Shown here in pieces: positions 9,871 through 19,360 of a stretch of DNA of 61,449 bases. Each line of letters starts with the position of its first letter. Within the stretch, counting starts at the first letter, position 1. The translations under genes and the position numbers were made by a program. This DNA comes from Bacteroidales bacterium (GTDB taxonomy: Bacteria > Bacteroidota > Bacteroidia > Bacteroidales > UBA932), in NCBI GenBank assembly GCA_011620605.1, contig WOYW01000002.1, positions 1 to 61,449 of the forward strand. The letters run 5' to 3'. The notes under the pieces are model-generated. The model did not search any database. It had not been told where the DNA came from and saw only the letters and a list, made by a program, of their open reading frames with translations.

Positions 9871-10380
9871 ATGAATCCTCAAGTCAGTATCATTATGGGC
9901 AGTTTATCAGATATGCCGGTAATGGAAGAAGCAGCCCGTTTCCTGGAACAAATGGAAATTCCGTTCGAGATAAATGCCCTGTCTGCACACAGGACACCGG
10001 ACAAAGTAGCAGATTTTGCACGAAATGCTTCCAAACGAGGAGTTCGGGTGATCATAGCAGGGGCCGGGGGAGCGGCCCATCTTCCGGGAGTCATAGCCGC
10101 ATACGCAGATATTCCCGTTATAGGGGTACCCGTTAAGTCTTCCAATTCGCTTGCCGGGCTGGACTCCATTTTGTCCATTCTGCAGATGCCCGCAGGAATT
10201 CCGGTAGCCACCATGGCTTTGGATGGGGCACGGAACGCAGCCATTTTTGCCGCCGGTATCCTGGCGCTGGAAAATGAAGAACTGGCCGGTAAGATGAAAG
10301 CATTCCGCAGTTCACTTACCCGTAAAGTGGAAGAGGCCAACGAATCCATCAAAAAGATCCAATACAGGTTTAAGATATGA
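9871..10380 (+). CDS. purE: N5-carboxyaminoimidazole ribonucleotide mutase
   Basis: Class I PurE converts N5-CAIR to CAIR in purine synthesis. The 169-residue protein has the signature MGSLSDMPVMEEAARFLEQ, NALSAHRTPDK with the catalytic histidine, and AGAGGAAHLPGVIAAY. No purK is adjacent. It is divergent from hpt, which pairs de novo and salvage purine genes around one short control region. Confidence 0.95.
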   Translation: MNPQVSIIMGSLSDMPVMEEAARFLEQMEIPFEINALSAHRTPDKVADFARNASKRGVRVIIAGAGGAAHLPGVIAAYADIPVIGVPVKSSNSLAGLDSILSILQMPAGIPVATMALDGARNAAIFAAGILALENEELAGKMKAFRSSLTRKVEEANESIKKIQYRFKI

Positions 10381-10431
10381 ATAATTTAAAAACGACGCTC
10401 ATCAGAGGGGGGCAAAAGAGGGGAAAGCATT

Positions 10432-12339
10432 ATGAGAAAAGTTTTGTGTGTGCTTTGTTGCAGCACCGTGTGGGGTTTGGCATTAGGGCAAACCCCGGAA
10501 TTTTATATTGAAGAACTGGCACAGAAAGGTTCCTTTGACGGGGATGACTGGGAAGATCTCCTTGAATCACGCATAAATCTGAATGCAGCCACGCAGGAGG
10601 AGCTGCAAATGACCGGATTTCTTTCATTATACCAGATACGTTCCCTGGTGGATTACAGAAAACATTACGGAGATTTTCTTACCTGGGCAGAAATACCCCT
10701 GATACCCGGATTTTCAGGGAAAGAAGCCCAATGGCTTGCGTTTTTCTTTACACTGGAGCCAAAACCGCGATCCAGGCCCTCGAACCTGCGTTCGCTTGTA
10801 AGGAACGGCAGGCGTTCCCTTATGATGCAGACACGTACCTTTTTTCCCCGGGGAGAACCATACAGTCCTGTTAGTGAACAGGAATACCTGCAGCGGCCCA
10901 ATTCACGCTACCTGGGACGTCCCTGGTACCGCTATGCCCGTTACAAATACAATTATTACGGAAAACTGCAGTGGGGCTTTACCCTGGAAAGCGATCCGGG
11001 AGAACGTTCTTTGTCAGATTACGTTTCTTATCATATCTCTTTAAAGAATTCGGGCTTTCTAAAGTCATTGGTTATTGGAGATTTCCGGGCACGTTTTGGA
11101 CAGGGGTTGTTGTTGTGGAACGGGACGCAATTCGGAACATCATTATCTCCTTCTTCCTTGTACAATAAAGAAACGGGCCTTACGGCATATGCCTCCCGGG
11201 ATGAAAATAAATCTTTAAAGGGAGCCGGGGCAACTTTAGCCGCAGGCAATCTTGAAATATCTGTGTTGGGGTCGTTCCGCTCGCTCGATGCGCGCATAAT
11301 CCCGGAAGGATTCACCTCGCTGGTGGAAACCGGGTATCACCGGACTCCTCTGGAAGCGGAAAAGAAGAATTCCCTTCGGGCGTGGGTGGCAGGCGTGAAT
11401 GTGTCCTATATGGGGAATGGATGGAAAGTTGGGACTACTGCTTTGGGATACGGGTACGATCAGCCCGATGTTGGCAGGATCACTTATTATAACCAATATA
11501 AAAACAGAACGTTGCCATTTGGAGGTCTGGCCGTGGATTACTCGGGCAGGTACGGTTCATGGCTTCTGTTTTCAGAAATTGCCGCAGACGCAGGATTGTC
11601 TCCGGCCTTTCTGGGCGGGGTGATACATTATGGCAGGGACGGTGGCCGGGCAGGGCTGGTGATCAGGTGCTTCACCCCGTCTTTTACCTCGGCTTACGGA
11701 ACGGATACCGGCCGAAATTCTTCCTCGTCCAATGAATATAGCGTGCAAATTTCTGCCTGCCGTAATATGTTCCGTAAATGGACCCTGACCGGCAATGCCT
11801 GGTTTTATTACTTTCCTGTTTCGCGGTATTTATGCCATGATGCGTCCTATGGATGGGATGCCCGCATACGTATGGAGAACCAAAACTGCGTGTTTTCGTT
11901 TCGTCAGCAAAGATCCATCCTGGACAAAGGGATCACCGACAAACAATCCCTGCGTTTGCAAACGACGTTGCCCCTGACCGGGAACCTTTCCTTGGGATTG
12001 CGTGCAGACGGGGTAAACAGTATACTGCGGGGAACGGGAAGTGAATGGGGAACTGCCGTTTACGTCCAATTGGCCTACCGTGACACAAAGGAACAATTCA
12101 ACGGATCATTCCGGATAAGTTTTTTTTATACCGATTCCTGGGATACCAGGATTTATTTTTATGAATCGGATGTGCTTTACGGGTTCTCCGTTCCGGCCTT
12201 GTACGGTAAAGGGATCAGAAGTTATCTGAATGTCAGGTATACACCGCTTCCGTATCTGGATGTGTGGTTCAGGGTGTCCTGTACCTTGAAGGATAAACCC
12301 GATGTTGGGACTAAGATACAGGTTCGGTTTCGTTTTTGA
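10432..12339 (+). CDS. helix-hairpin-helix, beta-barrel outer-membrane protein
   Basis: A 635-residue protein with an N-terminal signal peptide (about residues 1-19, ending near LALGQ). A ComEA-like helix-hairpin-helix pair follows at about residues 35-100 (NLNAATQEELQMTGFLS, then ADIPLIPG-like EIPLIPGFSGKEAQWLA). The remainder consists of alternating aromatic/glycine strands, such as YGSWLLFSEIAADAG and a final strand ending in IQVRFRF, as in an outer-membrane barrel. Proteins of this architecture are widespread in Bacteroidetes and their role is unknown. DNA binding or uptake is only suggested by the ComEA resemblance. A purine-rich AGAGGGG precedes the ATG. The 3' end overlaps the convergent lipid kinase gene by 29 bases. 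Confidence 0.75.
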   Translation: MRKVLCVLCCSTVWGLALGQTPEFYIEELAQKGSFDGDDWEDLLESRINLNAATQEELQMTGFLSLYQIRSLVDYRKHYGDFLTWAEIPLIPGFSGKEAQWLAFFFTLEPKPRSRPSNLRSLVRNGRRSLMMQTRTFFPRGEPYSPVSEQEYLQRPNSRYLGRPWYRYARYKYNYYGKLQWGFTLESDPGERSLSDYVSYHISLKNSGFLKSLVIGDFRARFGQGLLLWNGTQFGTSLSPSSLYNKETGLTAYASRDENKSLKGAGATLAAGNLEISVLGSFRSLDARIIPEGFTSLVETGYHRTPLEAEKKNSLRAWVAGVNVSYMGNGWKVGTTALGYGYDQPDVGRITYYNQYKNRTLPFGGLAVDYSGRYGSWLLFSEIAADAGLSPAFLGGVIHYGRDGGRAGLVIRCFTPSFTSAYGTDTGRNSSSSNEYSVQISACRNMFRKWTLTGNAWFYYFPVSRYLCHDASYGWDARIRMENQNCVFSFRQQRSILDKGITDKQSLRLQTTLPLTGNLSLGLRADGVNSILRGTGSEWGTAVYVQLAYRDTKEQFNGSFRISFFYTDSWDTRIYFYESDVLYGFSVPALYGKGIRSYLNVRYTPLPYLDVWFRVSCTLKDKPDVGTKIQVRFRF

Positions 12340-13294
12340 CAAAAGGTACAAAATCATCACCCACCAGCAAACGAAGAGAGGCTGGAATAATCCTGAACTG
12401 GTAGGGAGGCGTTCCCATGGGCTCACCGTCGGTTTCCAGTAATCCGGTGTTTTTGCTGTTAGGCAGTATCTCCACCGTTTTTCCCCGTCCGTGAAGCGAT
12501 TCTTTGAAAGAGTAGACTTCACCGGCAATAAAATGCTTGATCCTCAGACCAAGAGAGACCTTATTCATGGGTCCTACCAGTGTAATATCAAACAGTCCGT
12601 CATCGGGGATCGCCAGTGGCAGGGCTTTCATACCGCTTCCAATGAATTTGCCTATTCCTATGCTGCACGTTAAAACGGGTCCTTCATAAAACATTTGTCC
12701 GTCAACAAGTACGCGAAGGTCCTTGCACCGGTAAAAAAGGAATTGGTTGAGCAGACTGTTCAGGTATTGTGTTTTGCCCCGTTTGTTTTCCTGTTCCACC
12801 TTTTTTTCGTAGTGCCCGATCACAGCCGCATCAAGTCCTATCCCCGCAGCATTGGCAAAGTAACGCGTTCTTTCGATCCCGAAATCCTGGAAAGAGACCC
12901 AGCCTACATCTGTAAGTATGCTTTTTCCTTTGATTATGGTTCCCATGGCTTTTTGGTAATCGGTGGATATGTGGTAGGAGGAGACCATGTCAGTTCCGGT
13001 TCCTATGGGAATGATCCCCACGGTTATAGAATCTGTGGGTACGTCCTTTTGGTAAAAAATGCCGTTTATCACTTCATGGATAGTCCCATCTCCGCCTATG
13101 ACAATGAAATGTCTGATCCCTTCCCGGATGGCTTCTATGGTAATGGTAACGGCATGATACTTGTGCTTTGTGAACACGCATTCAAAATTCAGGTTGTGCT
13201 CAATGAAAAAGTTAGATATACGCGGCCAAATAACGGCTGTTTTTCCCCCGCCGGCTATGGGGTTAAGTATGATCATCCAGGGAGTAGCTGTCAT
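12311..13294 (-). CDS. diacylglycerol/lipid kinase family protein
   Basis: A 327-residue protein of the DAGK catalytic-domain (YegS/BmrU/DgkB) family. It has NPIAGGGKT near the N-terminus and the nucleotide-binding motif VIGGDGTIHEVINGI at about residues 62-76, then a beta-sandwich C-terminal half with LLETDGEPMGT. Family members phosphorylate diacylglycerol, sphingosine-like or related lipids. The substrate here is not determinable, though sphingolipid-type lipids are common in Bacteroidales. It is transcribed divergently from parA. Confidence 0.85.
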   Translation of the reverse strand: MTATPWMIILNPIAGGGKTAVIWPRISNFFIEHNLNFECVFTKHKYHAVTITIEAIREGIRHFIVIGGDGTIHEVINGIFYQKDVPTDSITVGIIPIGTGTDMVSSYHISTDYQKAMGTIIKGKSILTDVGWVSFQDFGIERTRYFANAAGIGLDAAVIGHYEKKVEQENKRGKTQYLNSLLNQFLFYRCKDLRVLVDGQMFYEGPVLTCSIGIGKFIGSGMKALPLAIPDDGLFDITLVGPMNKVSLGLRIKHFIAGEVYSFKESLHGRGKTVEILPNSKNTGLLETDGEPMGTPPYQFRIIPASLRLLVGDDFVPFVKNETEPVS

Positions 13295-13319
13295 AATATC
13301 AGGCTTTGAATTGAAAGTC

Positions 13320-13327
13320 CAAAAATA
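13320..13327 (-). promoter_or_regulatory. -7 box of the lipid kinase gene
   Basis: Minus-strand TATTTTTG lies 25 bases before the kinase ATG. Confidence 0.4.
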
Positions 13328-13349
13328 AGAATATTTGTGGTAATTATAG

Positions 13350-13357
13350 TATATTTG
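13350..13357 (+). promoter_or_regulatory. -7 box of the parA operon
   Basis: TATATTTG lies 28 bases before the parA ATG. A TTTG is at 13334-13337, but the 12-base spacing is shorter than consensus. Confidence 0.45.
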
Positions 13358-13385
13358 TCAAATTGAAATCATATAAGCAACTCTC

Positions 13386-14159
13386 ATGGGTAAAGTAATC
13401 GCCATTGCAAATCAGAAAGGAGGAGTAGGCAAAACTACCACGGCCATCAATCTGGCTGCCTCGCTGGCCGTTATGGAAAAGAATGTGTTATTGGTAGATG
13501 CAGATCCCCAGGCTAATACCACGTCCGGACTTTGTTTTGACCCGAATGCTGGCAACGGAGACACACTTTACGAATGCCTTATAGGGACAATTCCCATTGA
13601 AAAAACCATCATTCAGACCGAAATTGATGGACTCAAACTGATCCCTTCACACATAGATCTGGTGGGAGCGGAAATTGAGTTGCTTTCGGTCCCGGAACGT
13701 GAAAAGGTCATGAAACAGAACCTGGACAGTATTCGGCAACATTTTGACTACATCTTTATAGATTGTTCTCCATCGTTGGGACTGATAACGGTTAATGCAC
13801 TGACGGCAGCTGATTCGGTGATCATACCGGTTCAGTGTGAGTTTTTTTCTCTGGAAGGCCTGGGAAAATTGCTTAACACTATAAAGATCGTTCAAAGCCG
13901 TCTGAACACTGCACTTGCCATAGAAGGTTTTTTACTGACCATGTACGATGTACGTCTTCGTTCCCATAACCAGATAGTGGAAGAGGTAAGGCACCATTTC
14001 CAGGATATGGTGTTTCAAACCGTCATTCAGAGGAATGTACGCCTGAGCGAATCGCCTTCTCACGGAAAGCCCGTGATATTGTACGATGCCGCTTCTGTAG
14101 GAAGTAATAATTATCTGAATCTGGCCAGGGAATTTTTAAAGAAAAACAAGCATGACTAA
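13386..14159 (+). CDS. parA: chromosome-partitioning ATPase ParA/Soj
   Basis: A 257-residue deviant-Walker ATPase that drives origin segregation together with ParB-parS. It has KGGVGKTTTAINLAASLA at residues 11-28 (deviant Walker A), DADPQANTT, and DCSPSLGLITVNAL. The start MGKVIAIANQKGGVGK is the standard chromosomal form without an N-terminal HTH. It overlaps parB by 8 bases. No parS site (TGTTTCACGTGAAACA) was seen in the window. Confidence 0.95.
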   Translation: MGKVIAIANQKGGVGKTTTAINLAASLAVMEKNVLLVDADPQANTTSGLCFDPNAGNGDTLYECLIGTIPIEKTIIQTEIDGLKLIPSHIDLVGAEIELLSVPEREKVMKQNLDSIRQHFDYIFIDCSPSLGLITVNALTAADSVIIPVQCEFFSLEGLGKLLNTIKIVQSRLNTALAIEGFLLTMYDVRLRSHNQIVEEVRHHFQDMVFQTVIQRNVRLSESPSHGKPVILYDAASVGSNNYLNLAREFLKKNKHD

Positions 14160-15048
14160 AAAACCGGCTTTAGGAAAAGGTTTGGGAGCTCTGATCTCGG
14201 AAACACCTTCCATGGGAGACTGGAAGCCCAGAAATCCTGTGATGCTTCCTCAGATGGAAGGGACTTCCATGGTTGAGATCGCCCATATAGAAGTAAATCC
14301 GGAACAACCCAGAAAAGAATTTAATGAAGAGTCATTGGCCGAGTTGGCTGCCTCCATCAGAATGCTCGGCCTGATCCAGCCCATCACGCTCCGGAAGCTT
14401 GCTGCAAACCGATACCAGGTAGTGAGCGGAGAACGCAGACTCAGGGCTGCCCGGATGGCCGGTCTGACCAAAGTCCCCGCTTACATTCGTCAAGTTGAGG
14501 ACGGGGAGTTGCTGGAAATGGCCTTGGTGGAAAATATACAGCGCGAGAACCTGGATGCCATGGAAATAGCGTTCGGATTTCAGCGTCTTATTGAAGAATG
14601 CAGCCTGACCCAGGAAAAATTGGCTGACCGGGTGGGAAAAAAGCGTGCCACTGTCGCCAATTATTTAAGATTGATACAATTACCTGCAGAAATCCAGTTG
14701 TTGATCAGAGCTGGGGCTTTGACCATGGGACATGCCCGGGCATTGCTTTCACTGGAGAACAATCAGACCCGTTTGGCATTGGCCCGTAAAATTGTAGAAA
14801 AAGATCTGTCGGTCAGAAAAGTGGAAGAAATGGTGCGTCCTTCGGATCCTGCCAGTCCAAAACCCGAATCCAAAGAAACGGAATTGCCAGATACCTATTA
14901 CCGGGTCCTGGAAAAGATAGGCAGGTATTTCAACCATAATATCAGTGTAAAAAGAAATCCGAAAGGAGAAGGGGTCTTATCCATTCATTGCTCCAGCGAT
15001 TCTGAAATGGAAGCTTTTCTGGATGCATTGGAAAAGAATAACATATAG
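14152..15048 (+). CDS. parB: chromosome-partitioning protein ParB
   Basis: A 298-residue CTP-dependent DNA clamp that loads at parS. It begins KKPALGKGLGALISE. The CTPase/N domain has NPEQPRKEFNEESLAELAAS and GERRLRAARMAGL, then ENIQRENLDAMEIA. The helix-turn-helix is SLTQEKLADRVGKKRATVANY at about residues 160-180. The C-terminal dimerisation domain has VSVKRNPKGEG-like residues (ISVKRNPKGEGVLSIH). The gene is co-transcribed with parA and followed 15 bases later by the DUF5683 gene. Confidence 0.95.
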   Translation: MTKKPALGKGLGALISETPSMGDWKPRNPVMLPQMEGTSMVEIAHIEVNPEQPRKEFNEESLAELAASIRMLGLIQPITLRKLAANRYQVVSGERRLRAARMAGLTKVPAYIRQVEDGELLEMALVENIQRENLDAMEIAFGFQRLIEECSLTQEKLADRVGKKRATVANYLRLIQLPAEIQLLIRAGALTMGHARALLSLENNQTRLALARKIVEKDLSVRKVEEMVRPSDPASPKPESKETELPDTYYRVLEKIGRYFNHNISVKRNPKGEGVLSIHCSSDSEMEAFLDALEKNNI

Positions 15049-15063
15049 CCGATTCCCGTATTT

Positions 15064-15948
15064 GTGAAACATTGCCTGATCATCCTTCTATACCTGTTTA
15101 TATCAGCTCCTTTTGTGTACGGGCAATTTGCCGTAGACATGGGGGATCAGGATACACGGTCACCCGGTGATACCACCGTGCAGGCAAAAGAGCCTTTCAA
15201 ACTGAAGACATATTTTACCGCCCTGGCCGGCAAGGATTCCTTAAAACTGGGCAGGGTCTTTTCCGGGACAGTAGTCCTTCCGGGCTACTCCCAGGCCTAT
15301 AATCGCCAGTACTGGAAGATACCGGTAGTATATGCGGGAATGGGAGCGGGAATCTACATGGGCTATCGTTATAACATGAAATACCTGGATACGGAAAATG
15401 ACACGTATGCATTGTACCGGAATCTTTGTTATGTGGGAGCAGGCCTGTTCTACTGGAGCAGTTTACTGGACGGTGTGGTACAATTCAGGCATGAAAAAGA
15501 AGTATTGCCGGCCAGAGCCACTTTGTATTCGGCCCTGTTACCCGGTCTGGGACAAATCTATAACAGGGATTACTGGAAAATTCCCGTCATATACGGAGGC
15601 CTTATTGCATGTGGCTATTTTTTGCAATACAACGGTATGCAGTACCAACGCTATAAAACCATGTACAACCATGCTACGGCCAATCCTTCCCGGTACGACG
15701 GCTGGATGACTCCTGAAAACATCAAATGGTACCGGGATTCTTTCAGGCGGTACAGGGATTATTCCATTATTGCCACTGTCCTGGTATATGCGCTTAACAT
15801 CATAGATGCTAATGTTTTTGCCCATTTTCAGGACTTTGATATAAGTGATGACCTGACCTTGCGTATAGAACCCGGGATCATTTCGCAGCCTGTTTATGCA
15901 TCCGCCTCATATCCGGGTGCTGGAATACAAATGAGACTTACCTTTTAA
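15064..15948 (+). CDS. DUF5683-type membrane protein
   Basis: A 294-residue protein with an N-terminal signal sequence, read from GTG (KHCLIILLYLFISAPFVYGQ). It carries an internal duplication: LPGYSQAYNRQYWKIPVVYAG near residue 80 and LPGLGQIYNRDYWKIPVIYGG near residue 160, each followed by a hydrophobic stretch. This motif defines the Bacteroidetes DUF5683 family, often found between parB and lytic transglycosylase genes as it is here. Its function is unknown. The position suggests a link to envelope growth or chromosome segregation, but that is inference. Confidence 0.8.
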   Translation: MKHCLIILLYLFISAPFVYGQFAVDMGDQDTRSPGDTTVQAKEPFKLKTYFTALAGKDSLKLGRVFSGTVVLPGYSQAYNRQYWKIPVVYAGMGAGIYMGYRYNMKYLDTENDTYALYRNLCYVGAGLFYWSSLLDGVVQFRHEKEVLPARATLYSALLPGLGQIYNRDYWKIPVIYGGLIACGYFLQYNGMQYQRYKTMYNHATANPSRYDGWMTPENIKWYRDSFRRYRDYSIIATVLVYALNIIDANVFAHFQDFDISDDLTLRIEPGIISQPVYASASYPGAGIQMRLTF

Positions 15949-15960
15949 AATGAACCTTTT

Positions 15961-17733
15961 ATGAGATCCAAATGCATTGTTTTTCTGATACTTTCCATGA
16001 GTTTGTTGTCCCAAAATTCACAAGCGCAGATATTTCGCAAACCCACAAAAAAACAGCTGATACAACAGGTGGATTCTCTTCTGAGAATTACGGATTCACT
16101 GCAACAGGTAATTTTAACCATGGAAATACCGGCAGCAGATACATTGTTGACAGAAAACGAGATCAATGAAGGCGGGTTTGACAACCCTCCCGTGGATATG
16201 ACGTTTGAGTTTGACTCCCTTTCAACCGAACAACGCCTGAGTTTGTATTACCATCAGAACGTGTTAAACCAGATGCCCGCTCCCATGACGCTGGAAAACC
16301 TGGATACCGCATCGTTGCGGTCGGATATTCCTGATTCGGTATACATCGACAGACTCACACGGATGAATTGTTTCATAAAGCTCCCATACAACAGCATTGT
16401 AAAGAATCATATCATCCACTACACGCAAAAGATGCCGGACCGTATTCCAACTATTCTTGGACTGGCCCAGTTTTATATGCCCTTGTTCGAAGAGATCTTT
16501 GATTCTTACGAAATGCCGCTGGAACTGAAAGCCATGGCGGTTATTGAATCGGCACTAAATCCCAGGGCAGTGTCAAGGGCGCGTGCAAAAGGAATGTGGC
16601 AGTTTATGTATCGCACTGCCCTGAATTACAACCTGACCATCAATTCCTATGTGGATGAACGCCTGGATCCAATCGTATCCGGAGACGCTGCAGCACGCTA
16701 TTTACTGGATTCCTACAGGATCTACGAAGACTGGGTTTTGGCCATCGCTTCCTACAATTGCGGGATTGGGAATGTGAACAAAGCCATTCGCCGGGCCGGA
16801 GGATCCCGGGAATTCTGGGATATATACCCGTTCCTTCCCCGCGAAACCCGCGGTTATGTTCCGGCATTTGTGGCTGCCCTCTATACCATGCGCTATTATA
16901 ATGAACACAATATCAAACCCCTTCCTGTTGAAATGCCGGCTCATGTAGATACTTTTGAAGTAAACAAAATGTTGCATTTTGAGCAGATAACTTCATTTCT
17001 GGATATATCCGTTGACCAGCTGCGGGATCTGAATCCGCAATATGTAAAAGACATAGTTCCCGGAGTGGAGCGTCCCTATATCCTGCGTTTGCCGTTTGAA
17101 TACAGCGGAGAATTTGCAGCGCTTCAGGATTCCATTTTTTCATATAAAGACAGTGTATATTTCAACCCGCTTATTTTGAATACGCAGGCTAAATCTGCAG
17201 ATACACAGATTACCCACAGGGTACGCAGCGGACAGACGTTAAGCCATATTGCTTATCGCTACGGGGTAAAGATTGCTGATATAAAATACTGGAACGGTCT
17301 CCGTTCAGACAAGATCATGCCCAACCAGCGACTGATCATTTATACGGACAGGAGTGTGGCTCCCCGCGCTTCATCTCAAAATGCAGCAGCTGCAGCTGCG
17401 CAGGGAAACCTGATCACCCACAAAGTCAGAAAGGGGGAGACATTGGGAGGACTTGCTGAAAAGTACGGGGTAAGTGCAGCCAATATCCGCTCCTGGAACA
17501 ATATGAGAAACAGCACCATTTATGCCGGAGGCACGCTTAAGATCTATACCTCGGCCACTCTTGCGACCTCCCATGATGGTGATTTTGAATATTATACGGT
17601 AAAATCTGGGGATAACCTCTGGGATATCGCCAATAAACTCGGCATAACCGTACAAAACATCCGTTCCCTGAACGGCCTGGGAGACCGGTCAAGGATTTAT
17701 CCGGGTCAAAAGTTGAAAGTACGGAAAATGTGA
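15961..17733 (+). CDS. LysM-containing lytic transglycosylase (MltD-like)
   Basis: A 590-residue exported murein hydrolase. It has a signal peptide at residues 1-23 (SLLSQNSQAQ), an SLT catalytic domain at about residues 165-310 with AVIESALNPRAVSRARAKG (catalytic Glu), MWQFM and ASYNCGIGNVNKAIRR, and three C-terminal LysM repeats (about residues 417-462, 478-523 and 543-588, each starting TH/YTV...SGxTL/NL). LysM domains anchor it to peptidoglycan, and the enzyme forms 1,6-anhydromuramyl ends. It is the last gene of the parAB operon, 12 bases after the DUF5683 gene, and abuts the convergent priA-like gene. Confidence 0.9.
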   Translation: MRSKCIVFLILSMSLLSQNSQAQIFRKPTKKQLIQQVDSLLRITDSLQQVILTMEIPAADTLLTENEINEGGFDNPPVDMTFEFDSLSTEQRLSLYYHQNVLNQMPAPMTLENLDTASLRSDIPDSVYIDRLTRMNCFIKLPYNSIVKNHIIHYTQKMPDRIPTILGLAQFYMPLFEEIFDSYEMPLELKAMAVIESALNPRAVSRARAKGMWQFMYRTALNYNLTINSYVDERLDPIVSGDAAARYLLDSYRIYEDWVLAIASYNCGIGNVNKAIRRAGGSREFWDIYPFLPRETRGYVPAFVAALYTMRYYNEHNIKPLPVEMPAHVDTFEVNKMLHFEQITSFLDISVDQLRDLNPQYVKDIVPGVERPYILRLPFEYSGEFAALQDSIFSYKDSVYFNPLILNTQAKSADTQITHRVRSGQTLSHIAYRYGVKIADIKYWNGLRSDKIMPNQRLIIYTDRSVAPRASSQNAAAAAAQGNLITHKVRKGETLGGLAEKYGVSAANIRSWNNMRNSTIYAGGTLKIYTSATLATSHDGDFEYYTVKSGDNLWDIANKLGITVQNIRSLNGLGDRSRIYPGQKLKVRKM

Positions 17734-17734
17734 T

Positions 17735-19360
17735 CTAGGCAGGATCGACATCTATCCTGCATTGCGCGGGAGCACAGGAATTCCGCAGCAATATTTCTGA
17801 AAGTTTATCTTTGATGGCCTGCGCCTTAATAGTTCGCGGGATGATAAGTTGTATACGGTATGCAAAAAGGATCCTCCTGTTCCCGACGGGAGAAAAAGGA
17901 CCTTCCACACGTGCCGGAAAATTTGCTTTTATAATGTTCTCGGCCATTTCCGAGGCTTTTATGCGTGCCGTGTTTTTTCTGTAATGAGATACAGTAAGGG
18001 TAATCATACGTTTATGGGGCGGGTATCCATAATGTTTTCTTTCTTCCAGTAAATGTGATAAGGTCTCAGAGGGTGATCCATCCCGGAGCCACCCGTACAA
18101 CGGATGATCCGTATCTGAGGTTTGCAGGAATACTGGAACTACGGGTTTTTGTGCAGCTCCCCACAATAATGCCTGAGCCGTAAGATGCAGGGTTTGTTCT
18201 GTAGCCCGGAAATGTTTTCTGGACAAGAGCCTATCGGTATGCAGAAAACAGATCAATCCAGTCTTCTGATCCAGGTAATGATGCATCTGATAGGGTCGGC
18301 AGACTTTTATTCCCGGATCCTGCGGGGCATCCTCCATGAAATCGGAATCGGATTCCACAAGAAGTACTTCTTTACCCCTGTCAAGCACCTCCCTGGCCGC
18401 AAGCGAAATCCTTATGTCCAGAAGTCCTTTCATGGAATTGTTCTTCATGGATTTGACAGTGTCGATTATGGTAAGGTGCTCCCATGAAAAGGATGTTTCC
18501 GGCTTGAGGGATAAGTATTCAAACTTGCCTTGCTCAAGATTGTAATAAGTTTCAAGAGACGGTAAGGCAGATCCTAAAATAACCTTAGCCTGAGACATCT
18601 GTCCCATCATAAGGGCAGTATCCCTGTTATGTAAATATGGCGCGGCGTCTTGTTTTTTATGCCCGGGATGTTCTTCCATATCCACTATGATCAGTCCCAA
18701 ACGGGTAAATGGAAGAAAAAGAGCATGATGCATTCCGCATATGATACAGGGATTTCCCGCATAAAGCTCTTTTAGGGTACGGCTCTGTTCCTTCAGCGTC
18801 CTTTTTGAATGGAAACAGAGCAGGGTCTGGCCGTATGCAGGGAATAACGATTCATACATTTTTTCACAGGCAGCTTTGTCCGGACTCAGAATCAGGCATT
18901 GTCCGCCCGCAGCGGTTATTGCCTGCAAGTGTTTTCCATACTGATCAATTCGCTGAATATCTTTTACATACATAGGTTTGCCCGCCATAGGCGGATTGAA
19001 GGTGTCTGTGCCGGTAAATAAGGCACGTCGTTTAAATTTCCAAAGACTGAGTGCCATTTTTGCCACAGTTCCCAATGGACACATATAATAGCGGGCAATC
19101 CATTCCCAGAACCTTAAAGTTTGTTCCGGTACTATGGGAAGCGATTTCTCTACTTTGGAAATGTCTTTGAGGGCTTCCCCGGGAAATGGTTTTGCTTCAT
19201 TATGGCGAAGTTGCCATACAACACCTGTATAAGTTCTTTTCCCTATGGGAGCCTGTACCTGCCGGCCAATAGCAAGGTCACAGCCAAGGTCCCCGGGTAT
19301 CCTGTATGAAAGCGGGTTTTCCAGGGCAAGGGGAAACAGAATATCGGCATAAGGTTCCAT
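17735..19360 (-). CDS. priA: PriA-like primosome protein without helicase motifs
   Basis: A 541-residue homologue of the replication-restart protein PriA, normally about 820 residues in this phylum. The N-terminal 3'-DNA-binding domain is intact (YADILFPLALENPLSYRIP, then FWEWIARYYMCPLGTVAKMAL). The helicase lobes are recognisable but degraded. The Walker A region (normally GVTGSGKTE) is absent. Motif II reads IIVDMEEHPGHKKQD, motif III GSALPSLETYYNL, and the QVAGRAGR motif has become QALLWGAAQ. All zinc-ribbon cysteines are missing. The C-terminal domain is conserved (YGYPPHKRMITL to RIDVDPA). The start MEPYAD at 19360 overlaps the ispH stop as TAATG. The protein should bind forks but cannot be an ATP-driven helicase. 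Helicase-less PriA is known in Actinobacteria. Confidence 0.85.
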   Translation of the reverse strand: MEPYADILFPLALENPLSYRIPGDLGCDLAIGRQVQAPIGKRTYTGVVWQLRHNEAKPFPGEALKDISKVEKSLPIVPEQTLRFWEWIARYYMCPLGTVAKMALSLWKFKRRALFTGTDTFNPPMAGKPMYVKDIQRIDQYGKHLQAITAAGGQCLILSPDKAACEKMYESLFPAYGQTLLCFHSKRTLKEQSRTLKELYAGNPCIICGMHHALFLPFTRLGLIIVDMEEHPGHKKQDAAPYLHNRDTALMMGQMSQAKVILGSALPSLETYYNLEQGKFEYLSLKPETSFSWEHLTIIDTVKSMKNNSMKGLLDIRISLAAREVLDRGKEVLLVESDSDFMEDAPQDPGIKVCRPYQMHHYLDQKTGLICFLHTDRLLSRKHFRATEQTLHLTAQALLWGAAQKPVVPVFLQTSDTDHPLYGWLRDGSPSETLSHLLEERKHYGYPPHKRMITLTVSHYRKNTARIKASEMAENIIKANFPARVEGPFSPVGNRRILFAYRIQLIIPRTIKAQAIKDKLSEILLRNSCAPAQCRIDVDPA

